Notes under the pieces: generated by a model | What the model saw: only the letters and a program-made list of their open reading frames with translations | Told to the model about the DNA's origin: nothing | Database searches by the model: none | Shown here: positions 1-6,080 of the stretch, in pieces | How positions within the stretch are numbered: the first letter of the stretch is position 1 | How the letters are laid out: each line of letters begins with the position of its first letter | Position numbers and translations under genes: made by a program | Assembly: GCA_964640125.1 (NCBI GenBank) | Contig: CAZXGG010000111.1 | Coordinates: 1-8,090, forward strand | Direction of reading: 5' to 3' | DNA: 8,090 nt | From: G020353115 sp964640125 | GTDB taxonomy: Bacteria > Bacteroidota > Bacteroidia > Bacteroidales > VadinHA17

Positions 1-270
1 TCGTTTCGCAGTACGGTTGTCGTTGAACGTTATAAAACAAAGCACTAACAGTCTCGCGCATAGGATTGTTTTCAAATTTATGATACGGGTATCGAGTTAT
101 TATTATTCAATCCAAACATGAAGGGTATACGTCTGACGGATAATGACGTAATAAACGTATGGCAAATCGTCGGTCCATGAAAGGATTTCCCGTTTTACAA
201 CATCGAAGTTGGCCCGGTTTTTCTCGCTATTTCATACATATATATTACGCTCTAATAGAGCTACATACAA
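1..270. other. Left-edge stretch with no recognisable gene
   Basis: No convincing coding region or RNA gene was seen. One plus frame is open from the edge to a stop at about position 121 (39 codons) but its translation resembles no family I know. On the minus strand a short frame starting with ATG at 61-59 runs off the left edge after about 20 codons, which is too little to judge. Likely intergenic DNA downstream of tRNA-Leu. Confidence 0.4.
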
Positions 271-303
271 TAAAAAGAAAGGCTAATCATTAAGATTAGC
301 CTT
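271..303 (-). terminator. Rho-independent terminator after tRNA-Leu
   Basis: Read on the minus strand, a perfect 10-bp stem (AAGGCTAATC pairing with GATTAGCCTT, loop TTAAT) is followed by a T-rich run (TCTTTTTATT). It begins 5 nt after the tRNA-Leu 3' end, where a terminator is expected. Confidence 0.85.
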
Positions 304-307
304 GTTG

Positions 308-393
308 TACCCGGGGCGGGACTTGAACCCGCACGGCCGTTCAGGGCCATTGGATTTTAAGTCCAACGTGTCTACCAATTCCACCACCCGGGC
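308..393 (-). tRNA. tRNA-Leu, anticodon UAA
   Basis: A complete class II tRNA of 86 nt. The acceptor stem is GCCCGGG with CCCGGGT, which leaves a G1-U72 wobble, and the discriminator is A. The D-arm region carries GGTAGAC. The anticodon stem TTGGA/TCCAA encloses the loop CTTAAAA, giving anticodon UAA and reading UUA/UUG. The long variable arm (GGCC, loop, GGCC) confirms leucine. The T arm is GCGGG-TTCAAGT-CCCGC. CCA is not encoded; the gene is followed by CAACAA and then a terminator. No good promoter lies immediately upstream; the nearest perfect Bacteroidota -7 box is at 537-544, ahead of a tRNA-Leu fragment, so the transcript may start there. A weaker TAATTTTA (432-439, minus) is an alternative. 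Confidence 0.96.
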
Positions 394-504
394 GCAAATC
401 CAATTCTTGTATCTGTTACTGAACTAATTCTTAAAATTAAAACATCTGTTAATTCCAGAGTGGTGGGAGCTACTTCTTCAACCATTACACTTTTTTCTTC
501 CATT

Positions 505-526
505 TACCGGTTCCACCACCCGGGCG
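505..526 (-). pseudogene. tRNA-Leu 5' fragment (acceptor strand and D-arm start)
   Basis: On the minus strand this reads CGCCCGGGTGGTGGAACCGG followed by TA. It matches the first bases of the complete tRNA-Leu at 393 downward except CC for TT in the D-arm, a difference that may mean it came from another leucine isoacceptor. After GGTA the similarity stops: there is no anticodon arm, variable arm or T arm. It sits about 111 bp upstream of the complete gene in the same orientation, right behind a good -7 box. I read it as a broken tRNA or an insertion or duplication scar. Confidence 0.7.
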
Positions 527-536
527 AAGTGCTCTG

Positions 537-544
537 CAAAATTA
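537..544 (-). promoter_or_regulatory. Bacteroidota -7 box (TAATTTTG) ahead of the tRNA-Leu fragment
   Basis: TAATTTTG on the minus strand matches TAnnTTTG exactly and ends 10 nt before the tRNA-Leu fragment, nearly the same distance as at tRNA-Gly. No clear -33 TTTG is found at the expected spacing, so the promoter is plausible rather than certain. Confidence 0.5.
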
Positions 545-610
545 ATACAATTTCGGTTTTTATGAAATAGTTGAATTTGTCTGAAAATCAGCTGTTGGTT
601 CCCATATAAT

Positions 611-679
611 ATCCCCCTTGTGAGTTGGATTGTGTGTTGGAGAAGGGGGGTGTGGTGGCATGTGGGAAAGCTGGGGGAT
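611..679 (+). repeat. ATCCCCC/GGGGGAT intergenic repeat, copy A
   Basis: A G-rich 69-bp element starts ATCCCCCTTG and ends GGGGGAT, so its ends form an inverted repeat. An internal AAGGGGGG lies at offset 32, followed by a GTGTGG/TGGCA stretch. A second copy with the same ends and internal spacing is at 5961-6030, and a mini-version at 2604-2624. It is non-coding. Confidence 0.75.
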
Positions 680-691
680 GAATTCAACCAA

Positions 692-735
692 CCGGGATTG
701 CTCGTCACGCTTGATAGCGTGACTCGCGGACCCGG
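692..735. repeat. GC-rich hairpin next to repeat copy A
   Basis: A perfect 7-bp stem GTCACGC (704-710) with GCGTGAC (717-723), loop TTGATA, sits inside a wider stem CCGGG (692-696) with CCCGG (731-735). A GC-rich hairpin also follows repeat copy B (6081-6133), so the two elements may travel together. Confidence 0.6.
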
Positions 736-745
736 CCGGGGGATG

Positions 746-778
746 TCAACAAAACAGACATCCTGGCGGATGTTTTTT
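746..778 (+). terminator. Rho-independent terminator on the plus strand with tRNA-Gly-type leader
   Basis: ACATCC (758-763) pairs with GGATGT (768-773) around TGGC, followed by a run of six T. It is preceded by TCAACAAAACAGAC, the same 14 nt found in inverted orientation just behind tRNA-Gly. No plus-strand gene is visible upstream. Read on the other strand the hairpin is also followed by T-rich sequence, so it may act as a backup terminator for the minus-strand tRNA. Confidence 0.65.
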
Positions 779-822
779 CTTATTTTAAAATGCCCCTTAA
801 AAGCAAGCTTTACGGGGCCTTT

Positions 823-852
823 GAAAAATAATAAAACCGCCTTACGGCGGTC
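823..852 (-). terminator. Rho-independent terminator after tRNA-Gly
   Basis: On the minus strand ACCGCC-GTAA-GGCGGT is a perfect 6-bp stem with a tetraloop, followed by TTTATTATTTTT. It begins 11 nt after the tRNA-Gly 3' end. Confidence 0.88.
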
Positions 853-862
853 TGTTTTGTTG

Positions 863-935
<73 letters not shown>

Positions 936-946
936 AAAGTTGGGTG

Positions 947-976
947 CAAAAATACGATTTTTTTAAAAAATTCAAA
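947..976 (-). promoter_or_regulatory. Bacteroidota promoter of tRNA-Gly
   Basis: On the minus strand TTTG (976-973), an 18-nt AT-rich spacer and TATTTTTG (954-947) match the phylum's -33/-7 consensus TTTG...TAnnTTTG. The predicted start falls a few bases before the tRNA at 935. This is one of the best phylum clues in the window. Confidence 0.85.
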
Positions 977-1009
977 CAGAACAAAAACCAATATTTTCCA
1001 TCCGGGTCC

Positions 1010-1420
1010 TTATTCTTTGTCCTGATGTTTATATTTCTCCAACGCCATGGAAAAGGTTTTCCGGGCCAGGGCAATGCAGTGCACCTTGGGTTGGGGAACA
1101 TGCTCGAGGTGATTATAAATATCGGTTTCCGAAATGGTTAGGGCTTCCTCCACCGTTCTTTCTGCAGACATTTCAGCAAGGGCGGATCCGGCTGAAAAAG
1201 AACCGGCACATCCAATGGCCTGAAACTTTACCTGCCTGATGATTCCGGATTCAATTTCTACAAAGAACTCCATGGTATCCCCGCAGGGGCCTGTATACGC
1301 AAAATATGCATCCGGGTCTTTCATGGTCCCGACATGTATCTTTTCCAGGTAATAGTGGATCGCCCTGTCTGAATAGCCCGACTGCTTCAGTAATTTTTCC
1401 TGTGATTTTTCTGTTTCCAT
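1010..1420 (-). CDS. IscU/NifU-type iron-sulfur cluster assembly scaffold protein
   Basis: A cytoplasmic scaffold of 136 residues on which Fe-S clusters are built before transfer to client proteins. All IscU/NifU N-domain ligands are present: Cys46 and Asp48 in GPCGD, Cys71 in AIGCAGS, and His114-Cys115 in PKVHC. A short helical N-terminus precedes a core of about residues 38-130, close to the usual stand-alone length; there is no C-terminal Nfu domain. The ATG at 1420 lacks a clear ribosome binding site, as is common in this phylum. The permease gene ends 65 bp upstream on the same strand, so the two could be co-transcribed, but no cysteine desulfurase gene is nearby, so sulfur must come from an enzyme encoded elsewhere. 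The short form and sequence suggest the NifU-like type of anaerobes rather than proteobacterial IscU. Confidence 0.92.
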   Translation of the reverse strand: METEKSQEKLLKQSGYSDRAIHYYLEKIHVGTMKDPDAYFAYTGPCGDTMEFFVEIESGIIRQVKFQAIGCAGSFSAGSALAEMSAERTVEEALTISETDIYNHLEHVPQPKVHCIALARKTFSMALEKYKHQDKE

Positions 1421-1485
1421 TTGAATAATTACAACTTGTTTATTTTGCAGCTATCTATGCTGAATGGTTTTCCGTTGTTTTAAAA

Positions 1486-2523
1486 TCAGAGTAGAGAAAA
1501 ACGGTCAGCCAGCCAGGTTAGTAAAAGGGAGAATGAAAAAGCAAACAGGGGAGCAATCAACCAGATCAGGAAAAACCGGTTGACCTCCGTTTTCTTGAAA
1601 ATGTTCTTAAAGCCCAGCCTGGAAACACCGATCCCGATGATTGCACCGGTATTCAACTGCACCAGGGATGAAGGGATTCCCTTCCATATGGAGGCAAAAA
1701 GAAGCAGGCTGGCTGTAACAAAAGAGATGATAACGGCTTCGACGGGACCAAACAGAAAGATCCCTTTCCCGGTTTTTTTGACAATTTTCTGTCCGAAAAT
1801 AGAACTGCCTATACCAAAGCTGGGTGCTATGACAAGGGTTGAAAGGATTAAAATCAGGATCCTGTTTTTCTCTATGTCCTGAATATTCAATTCATTGATG
1901 GTCATCGATGCAATGGGACCGGAGGCATTTGCCACATTGTTTGCTCCTATGGAAAATGCAACGTAGCATGCCATGATGATGATAAGATACCTCAAAATCG
2001 GGTGCTTTGTGATGTTTCGGTAGGTAAAAATGCCCGTCTTACGGATTGGGATGTAAACATACCGTCCGACAAGAAAGCAGATCAGAAAGGATATCACCGG
2101 CAGGATGAACCACGTCGGGATGATCTCGGTGAATAGTTTTTCGGTGTTCAACAGGTGAAAATAAACCGCTGATCCTGCAACGGAAAGTACCGTTGCCTGG
2201 CTGGTCGATTGGGGAATACCCAAAAGATTTGCTCCAAGCAGGGCCAGTGCAACCGATAAAAGTATTATAGAAACCAGGGTAATGCTTAACTTATCGGCAG
2301 GGAACAGGTCTTGCCCGACGGTCGTTGCTGTTGCTTTACCAGCTAAAAGTGCCCCGATGAACACACAGATCCCGAACAATCCGGGGATCACACTTTTTTT
2401 CAGGACGTTGGCGCCAAATGCGGCTGAAAATGCCGGGGCAGTTCCACTTCCTCCCATATTTATCGCCAGGAAAATAGCAATCAGAAACGGAATCAGCAGG
2501 TGGTTAAACAGTGGTGAAACCAT
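1486..2523 (-). CDS. PiT-family inorganic anion (probably phosphate) permease
   Basis: An inner-membrane secondary transporter of 345 residues with about ten hydrophobic segments. The second half carries GANNVANASGPIA (193-205), the PiT signature usually written GANDVANA. The paired motifs GIPQSTSQA (102-110) and GIPSSLVQLNTGAIIG (282-297) correspond to the two PxS repeats of the family's inverted-repeat fold. In the N-terminal half the signature is replaced by NMGGSGTAPAFSAAF (22-36). Both signature Asp residues are thus absent, so the substrate is less sure than the fold: members of this family carry phosphate with Na+ or H+, and B. subtilis CysP carries sulfate. ATG at 2523 is preceded by AAAGGA about nine bases upstream, an unusually good binding site here. 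No phosphate regulator or PhoU-like gene is adjacent. Confidence 0.9.
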   Translation of the reverse strand: MVSPLFNHLLIPFLIAIFLAINMGGSGTAPAFSAAFGANVLKKSVIPGLFGICVFIGALLAGKATATTVGQDLFPADKLSITLVSIILLSVALALLGANLLGIPQSTSQATVLSVAGSAVYFHLLNTEKLFTEIIPTWFILPVISFLICFLVGRYVYIPIRKTGIFTYRNITKHPILRYLIIIMACYVAFSIGANNVANASGPIASMTINELNIQDIEKNRILILILSTLVIAPSFGIGSSIFGQKIVKKTGKGIFLFGPVEAVIISFVTASLLLFASIWKGIPSSLVQLNTGAIIGIGVSRLGFKNIFKKTEVNRFFLIWLIAPLFAFSFSLLLTWLADRFSLL

Positions 2524-2603
2524 ATCGAAAATCCTTTGCTGTAAATAAGTTATCTAAAGTAGTGAAAATTATCATTTCATATCCTGACTTTTGGCAGAAT
2601 AAA

Positions 2604-2624
2604 ATCCCCCTTGTTTTGAGGGAT
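2604..2624. repeat. Mini ATCCCCC hairpin
   Basis: ATCCCCC pairs with GAGGGAT (one wobble) around TTGTTTT. The first ten bases equal the start of the 70-bp repeats at 611 and 5961. Read on the minus strand it is followed by TTTTATTC, so it could also terminate transcription coming from the right. Confidence 0.55.
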
Positions 2625-2640
2625 GTTCCGTTAGCCGACG

Positions 2641-2697
2641 AAGAGAAGTGAGTGGTGAGAAGTGAGAAGTGGGTTGTGAGTGAGAAGTGAGAAATGG
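2641..2697. repeat. Degenerate GTGAGAA simple-repeat tract
   Basis: The words GTGAGAA and GAGAAGTGAG recur several times in an irregular purine-rich run. It is low-complexity, with no ORF I would believe. Confidence 0.6.
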
Positions 2698-2728
2698 GAC
2701 ATGAGAGGTACAATGTAACTGGTCCTCG

Positions 2729-2778
2729 GTGCTGGGTAAAAGAGGTTGATAAGTTATTAGTTATGCCATAGGCATCCC
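2729..2778 (+). repeat. Intergenic module Y, copy 1
   Basis: Fifty bases containing GGTAAAAGAGGTTGATA and ending in TTATGCCATAGGCATCCC match 5709-5758 at 48 of 50 positions. The end includes a small palindrome, ATGCC-ATA-GGCAT. Confidence 0.85.
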
Positions 2779-2799
2779 GGGATAAGTTGATAAGAAGAG

Positions 2800-2868
2800 T
2801 AAATAGGTTAACTTAGAACGGAGAACTACTTCGGTGTTGCCCTCCCTACTGAATGACTTCAGTCGTTC
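2800..2868 (+). repeat. Intergenic module X, copy 1
   Basis: It begins TAAATAGGTTAACT, continues with an AGAAC(C)GAGAA stretch and CGGTG, and includes the hairpin ACTGAA-TGAC-TTCAGT (2848-2863). The same order recurs at 5625-5700 with small insertions. Here X follows Y; at the second locus X precedes Y. Confidence 0.78.
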
Positions 2869-2874
2869 CCGCCC

Positions 2875-2911
2875 CCGCCAGAATGAAAGAATCATTCTTT
2901 CGGGCTGGCGG
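2875..2911. repeat. REP-like two-part hairpin
   Basis: The outer stem CCGCCAG (2875-2881) with CTGGCGG (2905-2911) is perfect, and an inner stem GAAAGAA/TTCTTTC closes on a 3-nt loop (2885-2901). Flanking C-rich (from 2868) and G-rich (to 2940) runs extend the pairing imperfectly. Typical of bacterial REP sequences; no transposase is in the window. Confidence 0.75.
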
Positions 2912-3083
2912 ATGACCCGGACGGACGGGCGGGCGGGGGTACTTGTTCCTCGGTTCCTCCTTCGCAGCTATTAATGCAGCTACGGAGTACGAAGCTGCAA
3001 AAAAGATAAGTGATTTTAGCATCAAAATATAAAAATTAATCAACTGGCAATTTAAATTTAACCGGATTTATTATCCTTTTGAC

Positions 3084-3091
3084 TAATTTTG
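3084..3091 (+). promoter_or_regulatory. Possible -7 box of the ABC operon
   Basis: TAATTTTG matches TAnnTTTG exactly and lies 11 nt before the ATG at 3103. No -33 TTTG is seen at normal spacing and the leader would be very short, so this is tentative. If real, it excludes the upstream TTG at 3079 as start. Confidence 0.3.
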
Positions 3092-3102
3092 AAGATCAGG
3101 TT

Positions 3103-4053
3103 ATGGACACAGAGAATGAACATATAGAGATCAGTGTACGGAATCTGAAGAAAAACTTTGGTGATCTTGTTGCCGTGGATGATTTCTCCCTGAATGTTTT
3201 TAAAGGGGAGATCCTGGGTTTCCTGGGTCCAAACGGAGCCGGAAAAACCACTACAATAAACATGATCTGTGGACTGATCCCTCCGACCTCCGGTAAAGTA
3301 CTTTTTGGGAATGGATTATCGGCTGTCGGGAAGGATATAAAAAGCCGGCTGGGAATTTGTCCGCAGGAAAATGTTTTCTGGCCCAAGCTAACCTGCCGGG
3401 AACAGTTGATCTTTATGGCAGAAATGTATGATGTGGACCACAGGACAGCCCGTACAATGTCTGATCGGTTGCTTGGTTTTATGGGGTTGGAAGAGAAGGC
3501 AAATGTGCTGGCAAAAAACCTGTCCGGGGGGATGAAACGGCGACTGAGCATCTCGCTTGCCCTGGTGCATGATCCGGATATCCTTATCCTGGATGAGCCT
3601 GAAGCAGGACTTGATCCCCAAAGCCGCATCCTGGTAAGGGATTTTATTAAAAGCATGACCGGGGAGAAAACCATTATTCTTACAACCCATAATATGGATG
3701 AGGCAGACCGCCTGTCGGATCGTGTAGCCATCATTGATTATGGGAAATTGCTCCTGCTGGATACACCGGATAACCTGAAAAGATCAGTCGGGGAGGGTGA
3801 TCTCCTTGAATTTACCTTCGAGGAGATCCCGGGAAACACCAGTGAGCTCATAGCCGATCTGGAAAGCATTGGCTGTGCAGTGACCTTCAGCAATCATATC
3901 CTGTTTGTGCAGTCAAAAGAGATCATCAAAAAGGTCACACAGGTTACCGGGAAGATAAAATCCCATGGATTCATGATCCGGGAAATGACCATGAGGGAAA
4001 ATACACTGGAGGATGTGTTCATTCATTTAACGGGAAGGAAACTAAGGCAGTGA
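3103..4053 (+). CDS. ABC exporter ATP-binding protein (CcmA/DrrA type)
   Basis: A cytoplasmic ATPase of 316 residues that powers the membrane partner encoded next. All nucleotide-binding motifs are intact: Walker A GPNGAGKT (42-49), Q-loop Gln88, signature LSGGM (140-144), Walker B LILDEPEAGLD (161-171) with catalytic Glu165, and switch His196. A C-terminal extension of about 90 residues ends in LEDVFIHLTGRKL, characteristic of the DrrA-like group that pairs with ABC-2 permeases and exports drugs, polysaccharides or lipids. I chose ATG at 3103; an in-frame TTG at 3079 would add eight residues but has no better upstream signal. The gene overlaps its partner by 4 nt. The substrate cannot be told from sequence; no regulator or membrane-fusion protein gene is adjacent. 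Confidence 0.95.
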   Translation: MDTENEHIEISVRNLKKNFGDLVAVDDFSLNVFKGEILGFLGPNGAGKTTTINMICGLIPPTSGKVLFGNGLSAVGKDIKSRLGICPQENVFWPKLTCREQLIFMAEMYDVDHRTARTMSDRLLGFMGLEEKANVLAKNLSGGMKRRLSISLALVHDPDILILDEPEAGLDPQSRILVRDFIKSMTGEKTIILTTHNMDEADRLSDRVAIIDYGKLLLLDTPDNLKRSVGEGDLLEFTFEEIPGNTSELIADLESIGCAVTFSNHILFVQSKEIIKKVTQVTGKIKSHGFMIREMTMRENTLEDVFIHLTGRKLRQ

Positions 4054-5216
4054 AATTGCTGAGTGTCATAAAAAAAAGTGTAAAGGAACAGATCCGGAGT
4101 TTCTGGATGCTGGTGCTGACCGTCTCCATGGCTCCTTTTTTTGTGGGTATCTATTACCTGATCAATGAATCCGAACAGCCGGAATACGATATTATCATTC
4201 TGAACCAGGATGAAGGGATCCTGGTTCAGGGAGAGCAGATCAACTATGGTGATCAGATCCTTGAGACCCTGGAATCGCTGGAAACGGATACACTCGCCAT
4301 ACCGCTGGATATTAAAATAGAATCGGACAGGCAGGCAGGTATCGATCAGTTGAAGAACAGGCGGGCTGATGCGATGATCGTTATTCCACCCGATTTTTCA
4401 ACCCTGATACACTCCATGATTGGCACCGGCTCGTCACAAAAAATCGAGGTTGAATTCATCGGGGACCTTACCAGTGTTAACTATATGATCAGCGCTGTCT
4501 GGGTGGGTGAGATCATCGACCGGACTGCTTTTTCACTTTCAGGGAGTGAAAGACCCTTTACCATAAAGGAGACCAGCCTGGGGATCTCCGGAGATATTGA
4601 TGAATTCGATATCTACATTCCGGGGATCCTGATCATATCCATCATCATGTTAATGTTCACCGCTTCCATAGCCATCATTACCGAAGTGGAAAACAAAACC
4701 ATCCTGAGGCTCAAGCTATCCCGGGTGGGATCCTTCCGGCTCCTGGGGGGCATCAGTGTCGTTCAGGTAGCGGTGGGTATACTGTCGGTGTGTATAACGC
4801 TGATGATTGCGATATGGATGGGATTTAATTATACCGGTTCCCTGTTCATCCTGTTTATCGTTGCCCTGCTGACCTGTTTGTCGATCATTGCTTTCAGCCT
4901 GATCATCGCGGGATTTACCAGAACGGTAAATGAGATCCTTGTGGTTGGGAACTTTCCCCTCTTCCTGTTCATGTTTTTTACCGGTGCAGCCTTTCCGTTA
5001 CAGGGGAAAGAGATTTTTTCTGTTGCCGGCTATTCCATTTCCCTGCAGGGATTGATGTCACCCACCCATGCCATTTCAGCCCTGAAGAAGACACTGGTTA
5101 TGGATCTGGGAATGGAGAATATCATGCCTGAGATCCTGTCGATCGTATTCCTTACCCTGCTCTATTTCCTTGTTGGCGTATGGCTTTTCAGGAGAAGGCA
5201 TATGAGGGTGAGGTGA
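4050..5216 (+). CDS. ABC-2 type exporter permease
   Basis: The membrane half of the exporter, 388 residues. One N-terminal membrane segment (about 17-38) is followed by a large extracytoplasmic domain (about 39-188) starting with YDIIILNQDEG, and then five segments near 190-211, 231-258, 263-289, 294-315 and 361-381. This 1+5 plan with a big loop is that of the ABC2_membrane_3 group. SPTHAISALKKTL (337-349) before the last segment resembles the family's conserved stretch. It starts with GTG overlapping the ATPase stop (GTGA), implying translational coupling. The protein ends in a basic tail, RRRHMRVR. With a single permease gene the working transporter is probably a homodimer of this subunit with two ATPases. 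Substrate unknown; no clear terminator follows, only repeats. Confidence 0.93.
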   Translation: MKLLSVIKKSVKEQIRSFWMLVLTVSMAPFFVGIYYLINESEQPEYDIIILNQDEGILVQGEQINYGDQILETLESLETDTLAIPLDIKIESDRQAGIDQLKNRRADAMIVIPPDFSTLIHSMIGTGSSQKIEVEFIGDLTSVNYMISAVWVGEIIDRTAFSLSGSERPFTIKETSLGISGDIDEFDIYIPGILIISIIMLMFTASIAIITEVENKTILRLKLSRVGSFRLLGGISVVQVAVGILSVCITLMIAIWMGFNYTGSLFILFIVALLTCLSIIAFSLIIAGFTRTVNEILVVGNFPLFLFMFFTGAAFPLQGKEIFSVAGYSISLQGLMSPTHAISALKKTLVMDLGMENIMPEILSIVFLTLLYFLVGVWLFRRRHMRVR

Positions 5217-5241
5217 AGAGACGAAGTGAAAAAGACTGGGA

Positions 5242-5265
5242 GACTTTGTGACTATGTGACTTTGA
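5242..5265 (+). repeat. 8-bp tandem repeat, three units
   Basis: GACTTTGT, GACTATGT and GACTTTGA stand head to tail, beginning 25 bp after the permease stop. Similar words continue imperfectly on both sides. Confidence 0.75.
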
Positions 5266-5388
5266 GATGGAGAGGAGAGAAATTTCGGATTTCGGACCTG
5301 TCCTGACCAATGAATTTGCTTCAGGATTGCGAATGTCTGATTGTTTCAAATGGTTTTGCCAAAAGCCCGCCTGCAGATGGCAGGTATC

Positions 5389-5465
5389 TGTCATAGCCAC
5401 ATAGCTCCGAAGGAATCCCAATGGGAGGATCTCTAAGGGCGTATGGCTATGCCACCTTCGTGACA
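5389..5465. repeat. Imperfect palindromic element of 77 bp
   Basis: Outer TGTCA (5389-5393) pairs with TGACA (5461-5465), CATAGCCA (5392-5399) with TGGCTATG (5444-5451), and the centre has TCCC-AAT-GGGA (5416-5426). The adjoining outer stems share two bases. Its translation looks like the spurious peptides produced by intergenic repeats. Confidence 0.65.
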
Positions 5466-5475
5466 TTGAAAAGAA

Positions 5476-5540
5476 TACCCCGGCGGGGTATAATAATCAA
5501 TAGCCCCGGGTGAGGGAACGTTAGTGACCGTAACCCGGGG
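5476..5540. repeat. Bipartite REP-like element (two GC-rich hairpins)
   Basis: TACCCC-GGC-GGGGTA (5476-5490) is followed by an AT-rich linker of 13 nt and a second hairpin with an 8-bp perfect stem, CCCCGGGT (5504-5511) with ACCCGGGG (5533-5540). Paired hairpins with a short linker resemble REP units mobilised by Y1-type (RAYT) transposases; that link is inference. The first hairpin could also help terminate the ABC operon. Confidence 0.75.
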
Positions 5541-5624
5541 ATAGTGTATAACTAAAAATAATATGGTCCAACTAATATGCTATTCATCGGGAAAGCAATT
5601 CATGGACCGCAAAATACCAGACGT

Positions 5625-5700
5625 TAAATAGGTTAACTGAGAACCGAGAATTGAAAACTAACTCGGTGCTGCCCGCCCGACTGAATGACTTCAGTTGTTC
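5625..5700 (+). repeat. Intergenic module X, copy 2
   Basis: It starts TAAATAGGTTAACT and ends in the same ACTGAA-TGAC-TTCAGT hairpin (5680-5695) as copy 1. Here the hairpin is extended by CCCGCCCGA (5672-5680) with TCGGGCGGG (5699-5707), a longer stem than copy 1 keeps. Confidence 0.8.
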
Positions 5701-5708
5701 GGGCGGGG

Positions 5709-5758
5709 GTGCTCGGTAAAAGAGGTTGATAGGTTATTAGTTATGCCATAGGCATCCC
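5709..5758 (+). repeat. Intergenic module Y, copy 2
   Basis: It differs from copy 1 at only two of fifty positions (G/C in the GCT-GGT word, A/G in GATA-GTTA) and directly follows module X. Such identity in non-coding DNA points to recent copying or gene conversion. Confidence 0.85.
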
Positions 5759-5835
5759 TTCGGGAAGAGTACAGAGTTCAGAGTTAGGTGAAGAGTTAAT
5801 GGTTAAATGTTATTCGTTAATGGATAAAAACAATC

Positions 5836-5902
5836 GTCCCGATAGGGACTGCCTGCCCGTCCTACAGGCGGGGAATGCAATAGGCAGCCATTTTAATGGC
5901 TG
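5836..5902. repeat. Cluster of three small hairpins
   Basis: GTCCC-GATA-GGGAC (5836-5849), GCCTG/CAGGC (5851-5869) and CAGCCATT-TT-AATGGCTG (5885-5902) follow each other closely. CTGCCT at 5849 can also pair with AGGCAG at 5882, joining them into one structure. Confidence 0.65.
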
Positions 5903-5927
5903 TACTCCAGATTTAAGAAATAATAAC

Positions 5928-5948
5928 GTCCCGCAGGCCTGACGGGGC
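5928..5948. repeat. REP-like hairpin GTCCCG/CGGGGC
   Basis: GTCCCG (5928-5933) pairs with CGGGGC (5943-5948, one wobble) and encloses the palindrome CAGGCCTG. It stands just 12 bp before repeat copy B. Confidence 0.6.
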
Positions 5949-5960
5949 TTATTGAATATT

Positions 5961-6030
5961 ATCCCCCTTGAGCGTGGGAAAAGTGAGGCAGGGAAGGGGG
6001 GTGGGAAGGCAAGTGTGCTGGCAGGGGGAT
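5961..6030 (+). repeat. ATCCCCC/GGGGGAT intergenic repeat, copy B
   Basis: It has the same ends as copy A at 611, the same internal AAGGGGGG (offset 33 against 32) and similar downstream GTGTG/GGCA words; length 70 against 69. The middle has diverged, so this looks like an old family rather than a fresh copy. Confidence 0.75.
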
Positions 6031-6080
6031 GAAACTTTTCGATTTCCATTATTTTACCCATTTATGGGACCTGTATGCCA

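Larger units (their letters stand above)
2524..3102. other. Repeat-rich intergenic region between divergent genes
   Basis: This stretch of about 580 bp separates the permease (minus) from the ABC operon (plus). It carries a mini ATCCCCC hairpin, a GTGAGAA-type degenerate tract, modules Y and X, and a strong REP-like hairpin. Near 2964-2998 the words GCAGCTA (twice) and AGCTGC form another small inverted repeat. Translations of the open frames here look like translated repeats, not proteins. Confidence 0.7.

Noticed and set aside
73..80. TAAATTTG -7-like box on the minus strand near the left edge
   Set aside because: No -33 element at proper spacing and no identifiable gene behind it; likely chance in AT-rich DNA.
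2..121. Open plus-strand frame entering from the left edge (39 codons)
   Set aside because: Too short to judge and the residues resemble no family; not called as a partial gene.
3079..3102. TTG at 3079 as the start of the ABC ATPase
   Set aside because: A rare start codon without a ribosome binding site; ATG at 3103 gives a normal N-terminus and a possible -7 box lies between the two.
2641..5265. CRISPR array among the tandem-looking tracts
   Set aside because: Units are 7-8 bp and degenerate, with no regularly spaced spacers and no cas genes.
5188..5466. 92-codon minus-strand ORF overlapping the permease end
   Set aside because: It is formed by the permease antisense strand and a palindromic repeat; the peptide is typical of translated intergenic repeats.
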